Below are positions 45,039 through 53,374 of a stretch of DNA of 64,000 nt, piece by piece. This stretch comes from Roseiarcus sp963835885 (GTDB lineage Bacteria > Pseudomonadota > Alphaproteobacteria > Rhizobiales > Beijerinckiaceae). The DNA is taken from positions 57,370-121,369 of the forward strand of contig CAWIHF010000014.1 in the NCBI GenBank assembly GCA_963835885.1, read 5' to 3'. Each line of letters starts with the position of its first letter. Within the stretch, counting starts at the first letter, position 1. Under the pieces are notes generated by a model. It saw only the letters and a list, made by a program, of their open reading frames with translations, ran no database searches and was not told the DNA's origin. Made by a program: the position numbers and the translations under genes.

Positions 45039-45908
45039 TTAGAAACGCAGCGGGTTGGCGAGGCTGAGCTTGGTCAGCGCGAGCGCGCGCGCTTCCGCCG
45101 GCAACGCCGCGAGGCGCCTGATCGCTTCCTCGGCGCTGAAGGCCTCCATTTCACCGTCGGCGCTCTTGGCGACCGCGCGCAGCGCCGCCTTGGCGGGCAG
45201 CGGCTGGGCCTCGAGCGCCGCGACGCGCTTCGCCAGATCGGCGAGCGCCGGCGAGACGTCGTCGATCGCCTTGCGCAGGCGGAGGTTCTCTTCCTCCGCG
45301 CGTTCAAGCTTGATGACCGCGTCGGCGAGCGCGTTCGCAGCCTTGAAAAAGGCTTCCGACGTTTGCTCCTGGGCGGGATCCCCGGATCGCGCCTCATCGA
45401 TTTCCGCGCGAGGCGCGAACGCCCGCTTTTCGACCACGCCGTCCTTCACCACCTCGAAGGTCGCGTCGGGCAGGCAGGGCAGGTCGACCAGCGAAATCTC
45501 GCGCGGCTCGGCGGTGTAGCGGACAAGGCTCGAATCGGGATCGGGCCAGCGCTTCACATAGCGCCCGCCCTGGCTGAAGCCGGTGTAGACGCCCTCGGTG
45601 ACCTTGCGCCATTCGTCGTCGTCGACGATTTTTGCGGCGACGACGATGCGCTTCATCTCGTCGTCGAAAGCGATGTCGGTGAGCTTGCCGGCGGCGACGC
45701 GGCCGTGCATGGCGCGAACCGCGCCGTGCGACTTGCCGCCGCTCGCTTCGAGCGCCTCGGCCGACCATTTCTCGAAATAGGGTTTGCTCGAGGCGTAGTC
45801 GAAGATCTCGCCCGACCGGTCGGGCGTCTCGGCGGTGGCGACGCCGGTGACCAGCCGTCGGTCGAGGTCGACTTTGGCGAGCTGCAAGAAGAGGTCGAGA
45901 GAGGACAT
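45039..45908 (-). CDS. Prohead protease with C-terminal scaffold-like helix
   Basis: A 289-residue S78-type (herpesvirus-fold) protease. It shows TGVATAETPDRSGEIFDYAS, a SHGAVRAMHGRVAAG segment with the active-site His, GFSQGGRYVKR and the EPREISLVDLPCLP motif typical of HK97 prohead proteases. The last ~110 residues are a coiled coil (DAVIKLERAEEENLRLRKAI, LADLAKRVAALEAQ), probably serving as an internal scaffold removed on maturation. It lies between the IS element and the capsid gene. Confidence 0.85.
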   Translation of the reverse strand: MSSLDLFLQLAKVDLDRRLVTGVATAETPDRSGEIFDYASSKPYFEKWSAEALEASGGKSHGAVRAMHGRVAAGKLTDIAFDDEMKRIVVAAKIVDDDEWRKVTEGVYTGFSQGGRYVKRWPDPDSSLVRYTAEPREISLVDLPCLPDATFEVVKDGVVEKRAFAPRAEIDEARSGDPAQEQTSEAFFKAANALADAVIKLERAEEENLRLRKAIDDVSPALADLAKRVAALEAQPLPAKAALRAVAKSADGEMEAFSAEEAIRRLAALPAEARALALTKLSLANPLRF

Positions 45909-46053
45909 GGCGGCTCCATCTTCAGGGGCGCGCCAAAAGCGCCCGGACGGCGCGGGCGCAGGGATAAAGATTCGGAAGGGCAGGCGGAGGAAGGCGGCGG
46001 CCCTTGAGCCGCCCGCACCATCTCCATTGTGTCAGACAATGCCATGACCCGAG

Positions 46054-47470
46054 AGGCTCTTGCAAAACTATTTTGAATGTCAATGAAATTTAGTCGGGGC
46101 ATATAGGAACGACATGACAGTCTTCAACTACTATAAGAGAATATATATCGCTGTACATTGAGGGTGGTTTCGGTAGTGTCTTGGCGTTGTCGTTCCAATT
46201 CGTAGCAACAGGCATGTCCGACGATCCCCTGGAGGCCATGAAGGCCCGCTGGAACCATATCCAGGGCACTCTGTTTCCTTGGCTGCGCGAGGAAGTCGAC
46301 CCGATGACCGAAGCGCTTGGGCGTCTCGTCACGACCCTCGACGTGATCGGCCTCGAAGCCTTCGTTCCCGAGCCGCCGCGCCGCCCCGGCCGCCCGCCCG
46401 AGGATCGGCGCGCCCTTGCCAGGGCCTTCGTCGCCAAGGCGATGCTGGGCATTCCCACCACTTCCGCTTTGATCGAACAACTCGCCGTCGACAAGTCGCT
46501 GCGGCGTATCCTCGGTTGGGAGCGACGCTCGCAAGTGCCCTCAGAAGCCACGTTCTCTCGCGCCTTCGCGGAGTTCGCGCAGGGCGATCTGCCCGACAAA
46601 ATGCACGCGGCGCTGATCGAGCGCTCGCTCGGCGGGCGCATCGTCGGCGTGATCGCCCGCGACGCCACCGAGATCGAGGCGCGCGAGAAGCCGGCGGCGA
46701 AAGAGGCCAACGACAAGAAGGACGATCCGCCGTCCGATGGCGCTCAGCCGCCGCGCAAGCGCGGACGCCCGCACAAAGGCGAGCAACGGCCAAAGCCCCA
46801 GCCGACCCGGCTGGAGCGGCAAACCTCACAGAACGTCAACCAAATGCTCGCCGAACTGCCCACCGCCTGCGATGTCGGCTCCAAGAAAAACAGCAAGGGC
46901 TACAAGGAAACCTGGATCGGCTACAAGCTGCATATCGATGTCGCTTGCGGCCAGATCCCCGTCTCCTGCGTGCTGACTTCGGCCTCCGTTCACGACAGTC
47001 AGGTCGCCATTCCCTTGATGACCATGACCGGCGCGCGGGTTTCCTATCTCTACGATCTCATGGACGCCGCCTACGACGCCGCCGCCATTCATGACCATAG
47101 CCGCACGCTCGGCCACGCGCCGATCATCGACCGCAACTTTCGCGCCCAGCATGACGTCAAAGCCGAATGGAAACGGGAGGTCGACAGGATGAAGTTCATC
47201 CACATGCCCGACGCAAATGACGTCATCTATGATTTCCGCACCATGGTCGAACGCGTCAATGCTCGATTGAAGGACGAATTCGGCGCCAGGTTCCTACGCG
47301 TGCGCGGCGCAACCAAGGTCAAATGCCATCTCATGTTCGGCATCGTCGCGCTCGCCGCCGATCAAATCCTCCGCGTCGCCAGCTTCAGGCCAGCACCAGC
47401 CTGAGCCGCGCGCCCCCGCAAACCAAAACCACGGCAAATTCCTCGCCCTCAGGGAATTCTGCAAGAGGCT
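46054..47470 (+). mobile_element. Insertion sequence, 1417 bp, with 6-bp target duplication
   Basis: Terminal inverted repeats: left AGGCTCTTGCAAAACT, right end (reverse complement) AGCCTCTTGCAGAATT. The element is flanked by the direct repeat CCCGAG at 46048-46053 and 47471-47476. It holds one transposase gene. It split the region between the prohead protease and the cargo gene at 47783. Confidence 0.8.
46214..47404 (+). CDS. DDE transposase, IS5/IS4 superfamily (DUF772-type N-terminus)
   Basis: A 396-residue transposase. The N-terminus (DPLEAMKARWNHIQGTLFPW, RPPEDRRALARAFVAKAMLG) and SEATFSRAFAEFAQGDLP are the DUF772-like region. The catalytic Asp candidates are in VIARDATEIEAREKP and GYKLHIDVACGQIPVS, followed by YDLMDAAYDAAAIHDHSRTL; the C-terminus has FRTMVERVNARLKDEFGAR with the Glu. 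A Lys/Pro-rich insert (KKDDPPSDGAQPPRKRGRPH) separates the DDE parts. The gene appears intact, so the element may be active. A TTG at 46181 would add 11 residues. Confidence 0.88.
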   Translation: MSDDPLEAMKARWNHIQGTLFPWLREEVDPMTEALGRLVTTLDVIGLEAFVPEPPRRPGRPPEDRRALARAFVAKAMLGIPTTSALIEQLAVDKSLRRILGWERRSQVPSEATFSRAFAEFAQGDLPDKMHAALIERSLGGRIVGVIARDATEIEAREKPAAKEANDKKDDPPSDGAQPPRKRGRPHKGEQRPKPQPTRLERQTSQNVNQMLAELPTACDVGSKKNSKGYKETWIGYKLHIDVACGQIPVSCVLTSASVHDSQVAIPLMTMTGARVSYLYDLMDAAYDAAAIHDHSRTLGHAPIIDRNFRAQHDVKAEWKREVDRMKFIHMPDANDVIYDFRTMVERVNARLKDEFGARFLRVRGATKVKCHLMFGIVALAADQILRVASFRPAPA

Positions 47471-47476
47471 CCCGAG

Positions 47477-47782
47477 TAAGAGGTCAAGCAAATGTTCTCT
47501 TTTTGTTCAAAAGGCCGGAAATCCGCGGGATTGGCGGTTGGGCAGTCGAGGAATCAACCCCTTCGTCGCAGACGATGAATGTCGTTCGATCAGAGCGGAT
47601 CGAAAGAGTCTCTTCGGCCGGGCAGTCGAACGTTAGCGACTTCCTACGCCCTCGCCGCTTTTCGAACCGCAGGGCAAGGTCGCTCAGAAATTCGCGAGCT
47701 GCAAGGATGTCCCGACGCGACGCGCGATGGATACGATGGGTAAACCATCACTGATTTCAGCCGTAAATTAGTGATGTTTCTT
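47477..47782. other. Gap without supported gene next to the IS
   Basis: About 300 bp between the IS right end and the membrane-protein gene. I see no convincing frame, repeat or terminator. Confidence 0.5.
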
Positions 47783-48406
47783 TTACTTCGCTAGCCCGAA
47801 TATTGAGCTTAACAAGCCGGTGCAAAATCCTCCGAGAACCTTGAGAGTATCCATCGCATAGGTAACAACTCTTGAGTTCTTTGACCAGAGTATGGCGTAA
47901 ACAGAGGCGCATGATACGAGAAGCAAGATAAATAACACGGCGTACATTACTACTGATTTATCCTGATTGGTTGGAAAAGTATCATCATCGGCGTAGGCAA
48001 CTCCATAGTCAAGCATTGATATCTGAAGTAAATGAATTGAAGTTCGAGCGTTTTCCGCGTTCCGTGATAACGTGTCGAGTTCATTATTTATATTATGAAG
48101 CAAAACAGTAGCTCTCGCAGGTTCTTCGTGACATTGCTCTGTCGGGATGACTTCGCCTTTTTCATTTTCCTTTGGAACTAAAACGCAGCTTCGAGTTGCC
48201 AAGAATGCCGAAGGCGGTATGATCGCTTTGAGGTTGGCGACCTCTCTTTTCAACACCGAGATACGCTCTGCGTCTGGAGTGTTCGCGGCCAGTTCCTGTA
48301 GCGCCTCCTGTCGCGCAGCCGCGACCTGAATAGATCTGTTAACGTAGAAAAAGGATGCAATGAGCATACCCGTGGCAAACACGAGGAGGGGCCATACATA
48401 GACCAA
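47783..48406 (-). CDS. Low-GC cargo: membrane protein with periplasmic helical domain
   Basis: A 207-residue protein, clearly lower in GC than its phage neighbours. One N-terminal helix (WPLLVFATGMLIASFFYV), a long middle part with heptad-like helices (RISVLKREVANLKAIIPPSA, LLHNINNELDTLSRNAENAR) and four Cys, and two hydrophobic stretches at the C-terminus (VMYAVLFILLLVSCASVYAI, LKVLGGFCTGLLSSIFGLAK). No family recognised. Position between head genes and atypical composition mark it as a moron gene, perhaps for host or superinfection effects. Confidence 0.6.
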   Translation of the reverse strand: MVYVWPLLVFATGMLIASFFYVNRSIQVAAARQEALQELAANTPDAERISVLKREVANLKAIIPPSAFLATRSCVLVPKENEKGEVIPTEQCHEEPARATVLLHNINNELDTLSRNAENARTSIHLLQISMLDYGVAYADDDTFPTNQDKSVVMYAVLFILLLVSCASVYAILWSKNSRVVTYAMDTLKVLGGFCTGLLSSIFGLAK

Positions 48407-48696
48407 CCTCTCGCGCTCTACTTAAGCGATCTGCGAATGATTCTGGTGTCGAGCCATGGTCGGTCATCAGTGAATCCTCATTATTGAGAAGTATAGCCTA
48501 ACTAGTATCAAGTCATCAAAAATGAATTCGTTTCAGCCAATTACAGGTGTGCTGCTCGTCCAATACGTCCTCGATATAGACCAAGTCAATGCTCGCTACG
48601 AACCCGTGAGTTGTGCAAATCGCCTCAGGATGCCAATTTGGGCGTCCGGCGGCAATTTCAGGGCGATGGGTTGGCAAGGGTTCGAGTCAGCTGAGG

Positions 48697-48985
48697 TCAA
48701 CCATGTCGCCCCTCCCCGCCCAGCCCCAACTCGGCCCGCGCCTCCTCGCGCGTCTTGATGCCGGCGGAGACGAGGAGGTTCAGCGTCTCGGCTTGCTGCA
48801 GCGGGTCGATCGCGTCGTCGCCAACCCAGACGAATTCGAGGCCGGGTTCGCCCAGGCACACCTGGATGACCCGGTCGAGCGCGCTCTTGACCCAGGTCTT
48901 CAGCGGCACGAGCCTTTCCTGCGTCGCCTGAAGCCGCATGGTCTCGCTGGTCGCCCGGTTGAGCTGCGACACGAAGGGCGTCGCG
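48697..48985 (-). pseudogene. Duplicated 3' fragment of the portal gene
   Basis: Reads TPFVSQLNRATSETMRLQAT and so on to GIKTREEARAELGLGGEGRHG, matching the portal segment at about 49550-49820 almost residue for residue, with roughly 85-90% nucleotide identity by eye. It lacks the first ~350 portal residues and has a different last few residues. It lies 3' of a small low-GC gene, as if an older portal end and its cargo were displaced by recombination. Confidence 0.75.
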
Positions 48986-49057
48986 TCGGATGCGGGCATG
49001 GTCTCCGATGCGGCGCCGTTGAGATGGGCACGGAGACGGCGAGGCTCGCGCCATGAC

Positions 49058-49390
49058 TTACTCGTCCAGGATAAGCTTTCCGTCGCGCAGATCAATATGA
49101 TGTGATCCGTTACGAAACAAATTTCCGGGTGATAAGGCAACCTCAATATCCTTCGATAAGAAGGTCGTCGCGTACTTTGAAATTTCAATCTCTCTCTGGT
49201 TCGTCCAATAAAGGTAAAATTGCGGACCGAACTCTGTTCTCTCGCCAGAGTTGCTAACGAAATAAGTGCTCTTTGACCATAAGAGTAACGGAACGTCTCC
49301 GTGCCGCTGCCTCACGCCCTCAGCCGCCGGATCGCGACAAGCCTTGAGGATCGCATCTTCTGCTTGCTTTGTTATGGTGATCGAACTCAC
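49058..49390 (-). CDS. Low-GC cargo: 110-residue soluble protein
   Basis: Starts MSSITITKQAEDAILKACRD and continues GPQFYLYWTNQREIEISKYA to NGSHHIDLRDGKLILDE, alpha then beta. Codon use is lower in GC than the portal. No membrane segment and no family that I can name. It lies directly after the portal gene, between it and the duplicated portal fragment, in the position an immunity or antitoxin gene would take if the portal tail carried a toxin. That reading is speculative. Confidence 0.55.
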   Translation of the reverse strand: MSSITITKQAEDAILKACRDPAAEGVRQRHGDVPLLLWSKSTYFVSNSGERTEFGPQFYLYWTNQREIEISKYATTFLSKDIEVALSPGNLFRNGSHHIDLRDGKLILDE

Positions 49391-50798
49391 GGTGAGTCTC
49401 CGGCTCAGAGCGGCGCGGGGGTCGTGCTGGGGCAGGCTCTCGGCTCGCCTTGGTATTCAATTGTGTATGTGCCCAAGGGAGTGCGGTAGGTGCAGTGGGT
49501 AACTCCGGTTGTATGTACTTTCCAAGGCCTGCCGCCGCGTTGTCTCCTCCCAGCCCAAGCTCCGCCCGCGCCTCCTCGCGGGTCTTGATCCCGGCCGAGA
49601 CAAGGATGTTCAGCGTCTGCGCCTGCTGCAGCGGGTCGATCGCGTCGTCGCCGACCCAGACGAATTCGAGATCCGGTTCGTCCATGCAGACCTGGATGAC
49701 ATGGTCGAGCGCGCTCTTGATCCAGGTCTTCAGCGGCGCCAGTCCTTCCTGGGTCGCCTGCAGGCGCAGTGTTTCGCTCGTCGCCCGGTTGACCTGGGAG
49801 ACGAAGGGCGTGGCGGGGACCGAGAAGGCGTAGCAGATGACCCGCGCGAGCCACTCGTCGTACTGGTCTTTCAAGGGCGGCTGGCGGGGCTCGACCAGCT
49901 TGAAATCGCCCGGCATGAACTTGAGCATCCGCCGCCTGTGCAGATTGCCGCTCATCCGCGCGTCGAAACCATCCTGGAACGTCTTGATCTGGTCGTTCGT
50001 CCATTCCTTCGGCACCGTGCCGAAGGCGTCGGGCACGGAGCCGGCGCCGTAATATTCGAGCGTCGCCGCCTCGCGCCTCAGCGCGATGTTGATCGTGAGC
50101 GCGATCTGCTCGACCGGGCTCATGCCGTAGAGCTTGTGCGTCCGCGCGTTGCGCGGCAGGTAGAGGATCTCGTCGGCGGAGAAATCCGCCGCCGGCACGC
50201 CGTGCAGCACCTGCTGATAGGCCGGGTCGGGCGGCGCCGGCGCGCGCCCGTCCTCGCCGATCAAGGGCTTGATGGTGGCGCCGTCGACGACGTCGAGCGA
50301 ATGGAGTTTTCCGGCGCGGTCATAGCGGGGATAGATCGTCGCCGCGTCGATGACCAGCAGGTCCTCGAGCAGCATGCGCAGCCAGTCGCCGAAGGAACGG
50401 CGCCGATCGGGCCGGGCGAGGAACGCCAGCGCCGCGTCGATGCGGGCGGAGGCGTCCGGGATGTCGGCGCGAGCCCGCGCGCGCACGGTGAAATTCTGCG
50501 CCGCGATCTGGTCCTTGCGCGTCTCGATGACGGCCCGGAGCAGCGGCAGCGCGTCGGCCAGCGCCCGCAATTCGGCGAAACTTATGCCGCCTTCCGAGCG
50601 CGGGACATAGTTGAGGTTGGCGCCGAACGGATAATCGAACTGCCGCCCCTTCACGTCCGGCGGCGCCTGGGGCTTGAGCGGCTGCTGCGGGCCGAACCAG
50701 GAATCCGGACTTACGCCGGTGATGGCGTAGCGCGCGGCTTCAGCGAGGCGGGCGAATAGCCCCTGGGGCAGGGGGCGGTGGACAGCGTCCGAGGACAT
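49320..50798 (-). CDS. Phage portal protein
   Basis: A portal of ~490 residues. Typical text includes YPFGANLNYVPRSEGGISFA, LPLLRAVIETRKDQIAAQNF, RRSFGDWLRMLLEDLLVIDA, YLPRNARTHKLYGMSPVEQI, GNLHRRRMLKFMPGDFKLVE and RATSETLRLQATQEGLAPLK. The ATG at 50798 follows AAGGA. After LGLGGDN the last ~70 residues differ from other portals. The in-frame end at 49320 overlaps the next gene by 71 bp; an alternative frame (THCTYRTPLGTYTIEYQGEP) ending at 49405 looks more protein-like. The true C-terminus is therefore uncertain. Confidence 0.85.
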   Translation of the reverse strand: MSSDAVHRPLPQGLFARLAEAARYAITGVSPDSWFGPQQPLKPQAPPDVKGRQFDYPFGANLNYVPRSEGGISFAELRALADALPLLRAVIETRKDQIAAQNFTVRARARADIPDASARIDAALAFLARPDRRRSFGDWLRMLLEDLLVIDAATIYPRYDRAGKLHSLDVVDGATIKPLIGEDGRAPAPPDPAYQQVLHGVPAADFSADEILYLPRNARTHKLYGMSPVEQIALTINIALRREAATLEYYGAGSVPDAFGTVPKEWTNDQIKTFQDGFDARMSGNLHRRRMLKFMPGDFKLVEPRQPPLKDQYDEWLARVICYAFSVPATPFVSQVNRATSETLRLQATQEGLAPLKTWIKSALDHVIQVCMDEPDLEFVWVGDDAIDPLQQAQTLNILVSAGIKTREEARAELGLGGDNAAAGLGKYIQPELPTAPTALPWAHTQLNTKASREPAPARPPRRSEPETHREFDHHNKASRRCDPQGLSRSGG

Positions 50799-50813
50799 GC
50801 GGATTCCTTGCTG

Positions 50814-51018
50814 CTCCCCTCGCCCGCTTTGCGGGAGAGGGGCTGGGGGTGAGGGCAGGTCGCCCAGCGGTCGCAGGCGCGGCGCCACCCTCATCCGGCG
50901 CTTCGCGCCACCTTCTCCCGCAAGCGGGAGAAGGGATTCGCCCCCTCGCCCGCATAACCCGTCGAGAGACGGGCGTCTTTCGACGCCCTATGCGGGAGAG
51001 GGTCGGGGTGAGGGCAAG
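50814..51018. repeat. GC-rich palindromic intergenic repeats
   Basis: Three related palindromes: CCTCGCCCGC-TTT-GCGGGAGAGG, CCTTCTCCCGC-AA-GCGGGAGAAGG, and a longer one ending TGCGGGAGAGGGTCGGGG. They belong to the same family as 43219-43352 and fill the gap before the portal start. Confidence 0.7.
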
Positions 51019-51088
51019 CCGCAGGCTTCGCCTTCCGTTAGGGATTGGCGTCTAGGGTCGGCCGCGAGCCTTCCGAGGAGCTTTGTCT

Positions 51089-51532
51089 ATGCGCCGTGCG
51101 ACCGCTCTCGCCATCGCGCTTTGCCTGCCGGCGGCTGCGCAAGCAGCGCCGCGCTGGACCTTTTGCATCGCGGCGGCCAAGGGCGGGAGGGACGTCTGGA
51201 TCAGCGAGGTGTTCGCCGCCGAGGGCAGCCGCGAGCGGCTCGAGGGGGCGTTCAAAAGCGTGATCGAGCGCCTCGGCCACTCCGGCGCCGACACGCAATG
51301 TCCGCAACCGCGCGACGACCGGACGGAGGCGGTCAACGCCCAGTTCGACGCCGAAACGTTCAACCGCAAAATGGGCGCCAGCCTGCACGCCGTGCCGGCG
51401 AACGATTTCCCCGCCGAACGGCGAGAGGCGTCGCACGAGCCGCCGCCCTCGCACCAGAAGCGCGGCAATCCGAAGCTGCAGGACGTCCAACCGATCGGGT
51501 CGAACGGCAAGCCGCATCGGGCGGCGCAATAG
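51089..51532 (+). CDS. Secreted hypothetical protein
   Basis: A 147-residue protein on the plus strand, opposite to nearly all phage genes. Signal peptide MRRATALAIALCLPAAAQA, then PRWTFCIAAAKGGRDVWISE, ERLEGAFKSVIERLGHSGAD and TQCPQPRDDRTEAVNAQFD, with two Cys that may pair. The tail is polar and Pro/Lys-rich. No known domain. Strand and gene type suggest a cargo gene, or host DNA left between modules. Confidence 0.6.
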   Translation: MRRATALAIALCLPAAAQAAPRWTFCIAAAKGGRDVWISEVFAAEGSRERLEGAFKSVIERLGHSGADTQCPQPRDDRTEAVNAQFDAETFNRKMGASLHAVPANDFPAERREASHEPPPSHQKRGNPKLQDVQPIGSNGKPHRAAQ

Positions 51533-51537
51533 GCCGG

Positions 51538-52224
51538 CTACTCGGAGACGCGAACAATCGCCGGCTCGGGGTTTCCGGCCCATTCGAACCGGTAGACCGC
51601 GCCCGGGGCGACCGACTGCACCGCATGCGGCCACAGCGCAACGATGCAGGTGCCGCCTTCGTGCCGCACCGAGGGGTAGACGATTCCGTTGAGCCCCTTT
51701 GCCCTCGCTGCGTCGGCGATGGCGTTGCCGGCCGGATAGCCGATCGCCGGATCGGGATCGAGGCAGCGATCGCCCGGCCTCCCTCTGAGGTCGACGAATT
51801 CGCCGGCCATGCTGGCGAACATTTCGGCGTATTCGACGACGCCCCTCAATTCGCCGGATTTCGCCAAAAAGTCGGCCATGTGAAAGGCGACCTCGCGCAT
51901 GCAGGTCATGACCTCGAGGGCGGCGTACCAGGCGCCGCGCCTCGCGTTGAACCGGTTGGGCTCGAGCGGCTTCGCATAGGCGAAGGACGCGTTGATGAAC
52001 GCCGCATACGGAATGCCGTAGATGAGCTCCTGCCTGTCGAGGCCTTCCGTTCCGCGATCCTCAGCGATCAGGCGGGCGCTGGTGGCGCCCTCGATTTCCG
52101 CCAGGGCGTCGATCTCGTCCGCCGAGACGAGCGCCTCGAGCACCGGCGGCCGAAGACGCGCCGACGACACCAGCCGCACGGTGCGCCGGAAGGCTTCCCG
52201 GACGATCGGCAGCCCTTCGAGCAT
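51538..52224 (-). CDS. RES-domain toxin (NAD-degrading, type II TA)
   Basis: A 228-residue RES protein. The family's conserved positions are visible: Arg in NRFNARRGAWYAA (about 90-102), Glu in CMREVAFHMAD (about 108-118) and Ser in IVYPSVRHEGG (about 186-196), which make up the R-E-S signature. RES toxins degrade NAD+ and stop growth. The antitoxin gene lies 12 bp upstream. It is longer than some RES toxins because of a ~50-residue N-terminal extension. It appears intact. Confidence 0.88.
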   Translation of the reverse strand: MLEGLPIVREAFRRTVRLVSSARLRPPVLEALVSADEIDALAEIEGATSARLIAEDRGTEGLDRQELIYGIPYAAFINASFAYAKPLEPNRFNARRGAWYAALEVMTCMREVAFHMADFLAKSGELRGVVEYAEMFASMAGEFVDLRGRPGDRCLDPDPAIGYPAGNAIADAARAKGLNGIVYPSVRHEGGTCIVALWPHAVQSVAPGAVYRFEWAGNPEPAIVRVSE

Positions 52225-52236
52225 TCACAAAGGTTT

Positions 52237-52671
52237 TCAGAGACCGCCGCGCACGGCGTCGACATAACGGCGCACGTCGAGCATTTTCGGGATGCCGCCG
52301 TCGATCATCGCTTCGACCGGCGTTCTACGGTCGAACAGCGGGCCGATGTTTTGCCTGCGGACCCATTCGTCGGCCGTGCTGTCGCGGAACAAAAGATGGA
52401 GGCCCTTGAAGATACCGATGAGCGCCGAAACGCGGGTCAACTGGTCCTGGCTTAAGGTCGGACGGGCGCCCCGCTTGATCCGGTCAAAACTGCTCGCCGA
52501 AACGCCGATCAGCGCGGCCGCTTCGCCGTTGGACAATCCCCATGCTTTCGCGAGCGCCAAAAACGCCTTGACGGCGACGGGCGACAGGCGCTCCCGATCA
52601 TTCTCCCTGGCGAAGGTTTGCAGTCCGCCGGGCGCAAGCGGCCCTGTAAGCGCGAGATTGGCCGGGGTCAT
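52237..52671 (-). CDS. Xre/MbcA/ParS-type antitoxin (DUF2384)
   Basis: A 144-residue antitoxin: an N-terminal Xre-like helix-turn-helix (LAKAWGLSNGEAAALIGVSA) and a C-terminal ParS toxin-binding domain (HLLFRDSTADEWVRRQNIGP, TPVEAMIDGGIPKMLDVRRY). It neutralises the RES toxin and probably represses the pair's promoter. I prefer the ATG at 52671; a GTG at 52683 overlaps the AGGAGG site and is less likely. Confidence 0.88.
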   Translation of the reverse strand: MTPANLALTGPLAPGGLQTFARENDRERLSPVAVKAFLALAKAWGLSNGEAAALIGVSASSFDRIKRGARPTLSQDQLTRVSALIGIFKGLHLLFRDSTADEWVRRQNIGPLFDRRTPVEAMIDGGIPKMLDVRRYVDAVRGGL

Positions 52672-53063
52672 AGCGAATCGCACCTCCTGACGAGGATATG
52701 CGCGTCATTTGGTGAAATGTCCAGCGCGTTCGGTCCGTTTCTGTCCGCTTTCGCGTTCTGTAAATTTGCGCGGCTGCGGCGTTCAAGAGCGCGGTCGAGC
52801 GCTTCCCGTATGGGCCGAACGCTAATTGCCAACTCTCTCATGGGGTAAGACGCTCGTCGTCAAACCGCCGGCTCGACGCTGGAGCCACAAATTGGAACCG
52901 CACCCGGTGCCGGAAAGCGAGTTTCCCGCGATGCGCTGAATTCGCGTGACTTTATGATACAATAGAACAGAATAATGCTTACTCCTCGCGTGCGAAAGAT
53001 GCTCGTCGGCTCAAAATAGCAGAAACCCAAAGAATTGCGCCACCCTGCAGGCGGGTATGCCTA
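52672..53063. other. Gap upstream of the toxin-antitoxin pair
   Basis: About 390 bp. It should contain the promoter and operator of the antitoxin-toxin operon, but I see no clear consensus. From 52960 on the base composition becomes AT-richer, marking the edge of the next cargo tract. Confidence 0.45.
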
Positions 53064-53210
53064 TTAGCTGGACTTTTGTGCGAAAAAGCGATAGGCGCTG
53101 TATACTACAACTCCGACCGCTGCCGTGACACCGATGTTCGCCGAATTCACTGCACCAGCGATCGATAAGGCCGAATGATAGTCTGATAACAAGCTAGACA
53201 AATAGTGCAT
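53064..53210 (-). CDS. Small low-GC membrane protein
   Basis: A 48-residue ORF: MHYLSSLLSDYHSALSIAGA then VNSANIGVTAAVGVVVYSAY with a RFFAQKSS end. It has one strong membrane helix and a basic tail. The frame is open ~25 residues further upstream without an ATG. Size and hydrophobicity suit a holin-like, exclusion or bacteriocin-type peptide; none can be shown. It lies downstream of the low-GC gene at 53375-54152. Confidence 0.4.
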   Translation of the reverse strand: MHYLSSLLSDYHSALSIAGAVNSANIGVTAAVGVVVYSAYRFFAQKSS

Positions 53211-53374
53211 AGTTGCGACGGAACGCTCCAACGACAAGTAGATCGGATATTTCGAGGTTGTATTTCGAATTTGTACGGGCCATCTGCATTGTTATACTCC
53301 ATTACAAGTCAGTTTAACCTTGGTGCTCCCCAAAACAGAAAGCTGCTCAGTGTGCGAAGGAGAATCTGTGATAG

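Noticed and set aside
48660..48710. tRNA-like GGTTCGAGTC box as an attachment site
   Set aside because: No cloverleaf can be drawn around it; no tRNA gene was found in the window.
50797..52455. 552-codon plus-strand frame over repeat, RES and antitoxin genes
   Set aside because: Runs through palindromic repeats and is antisense to clearly conserved TA genes.
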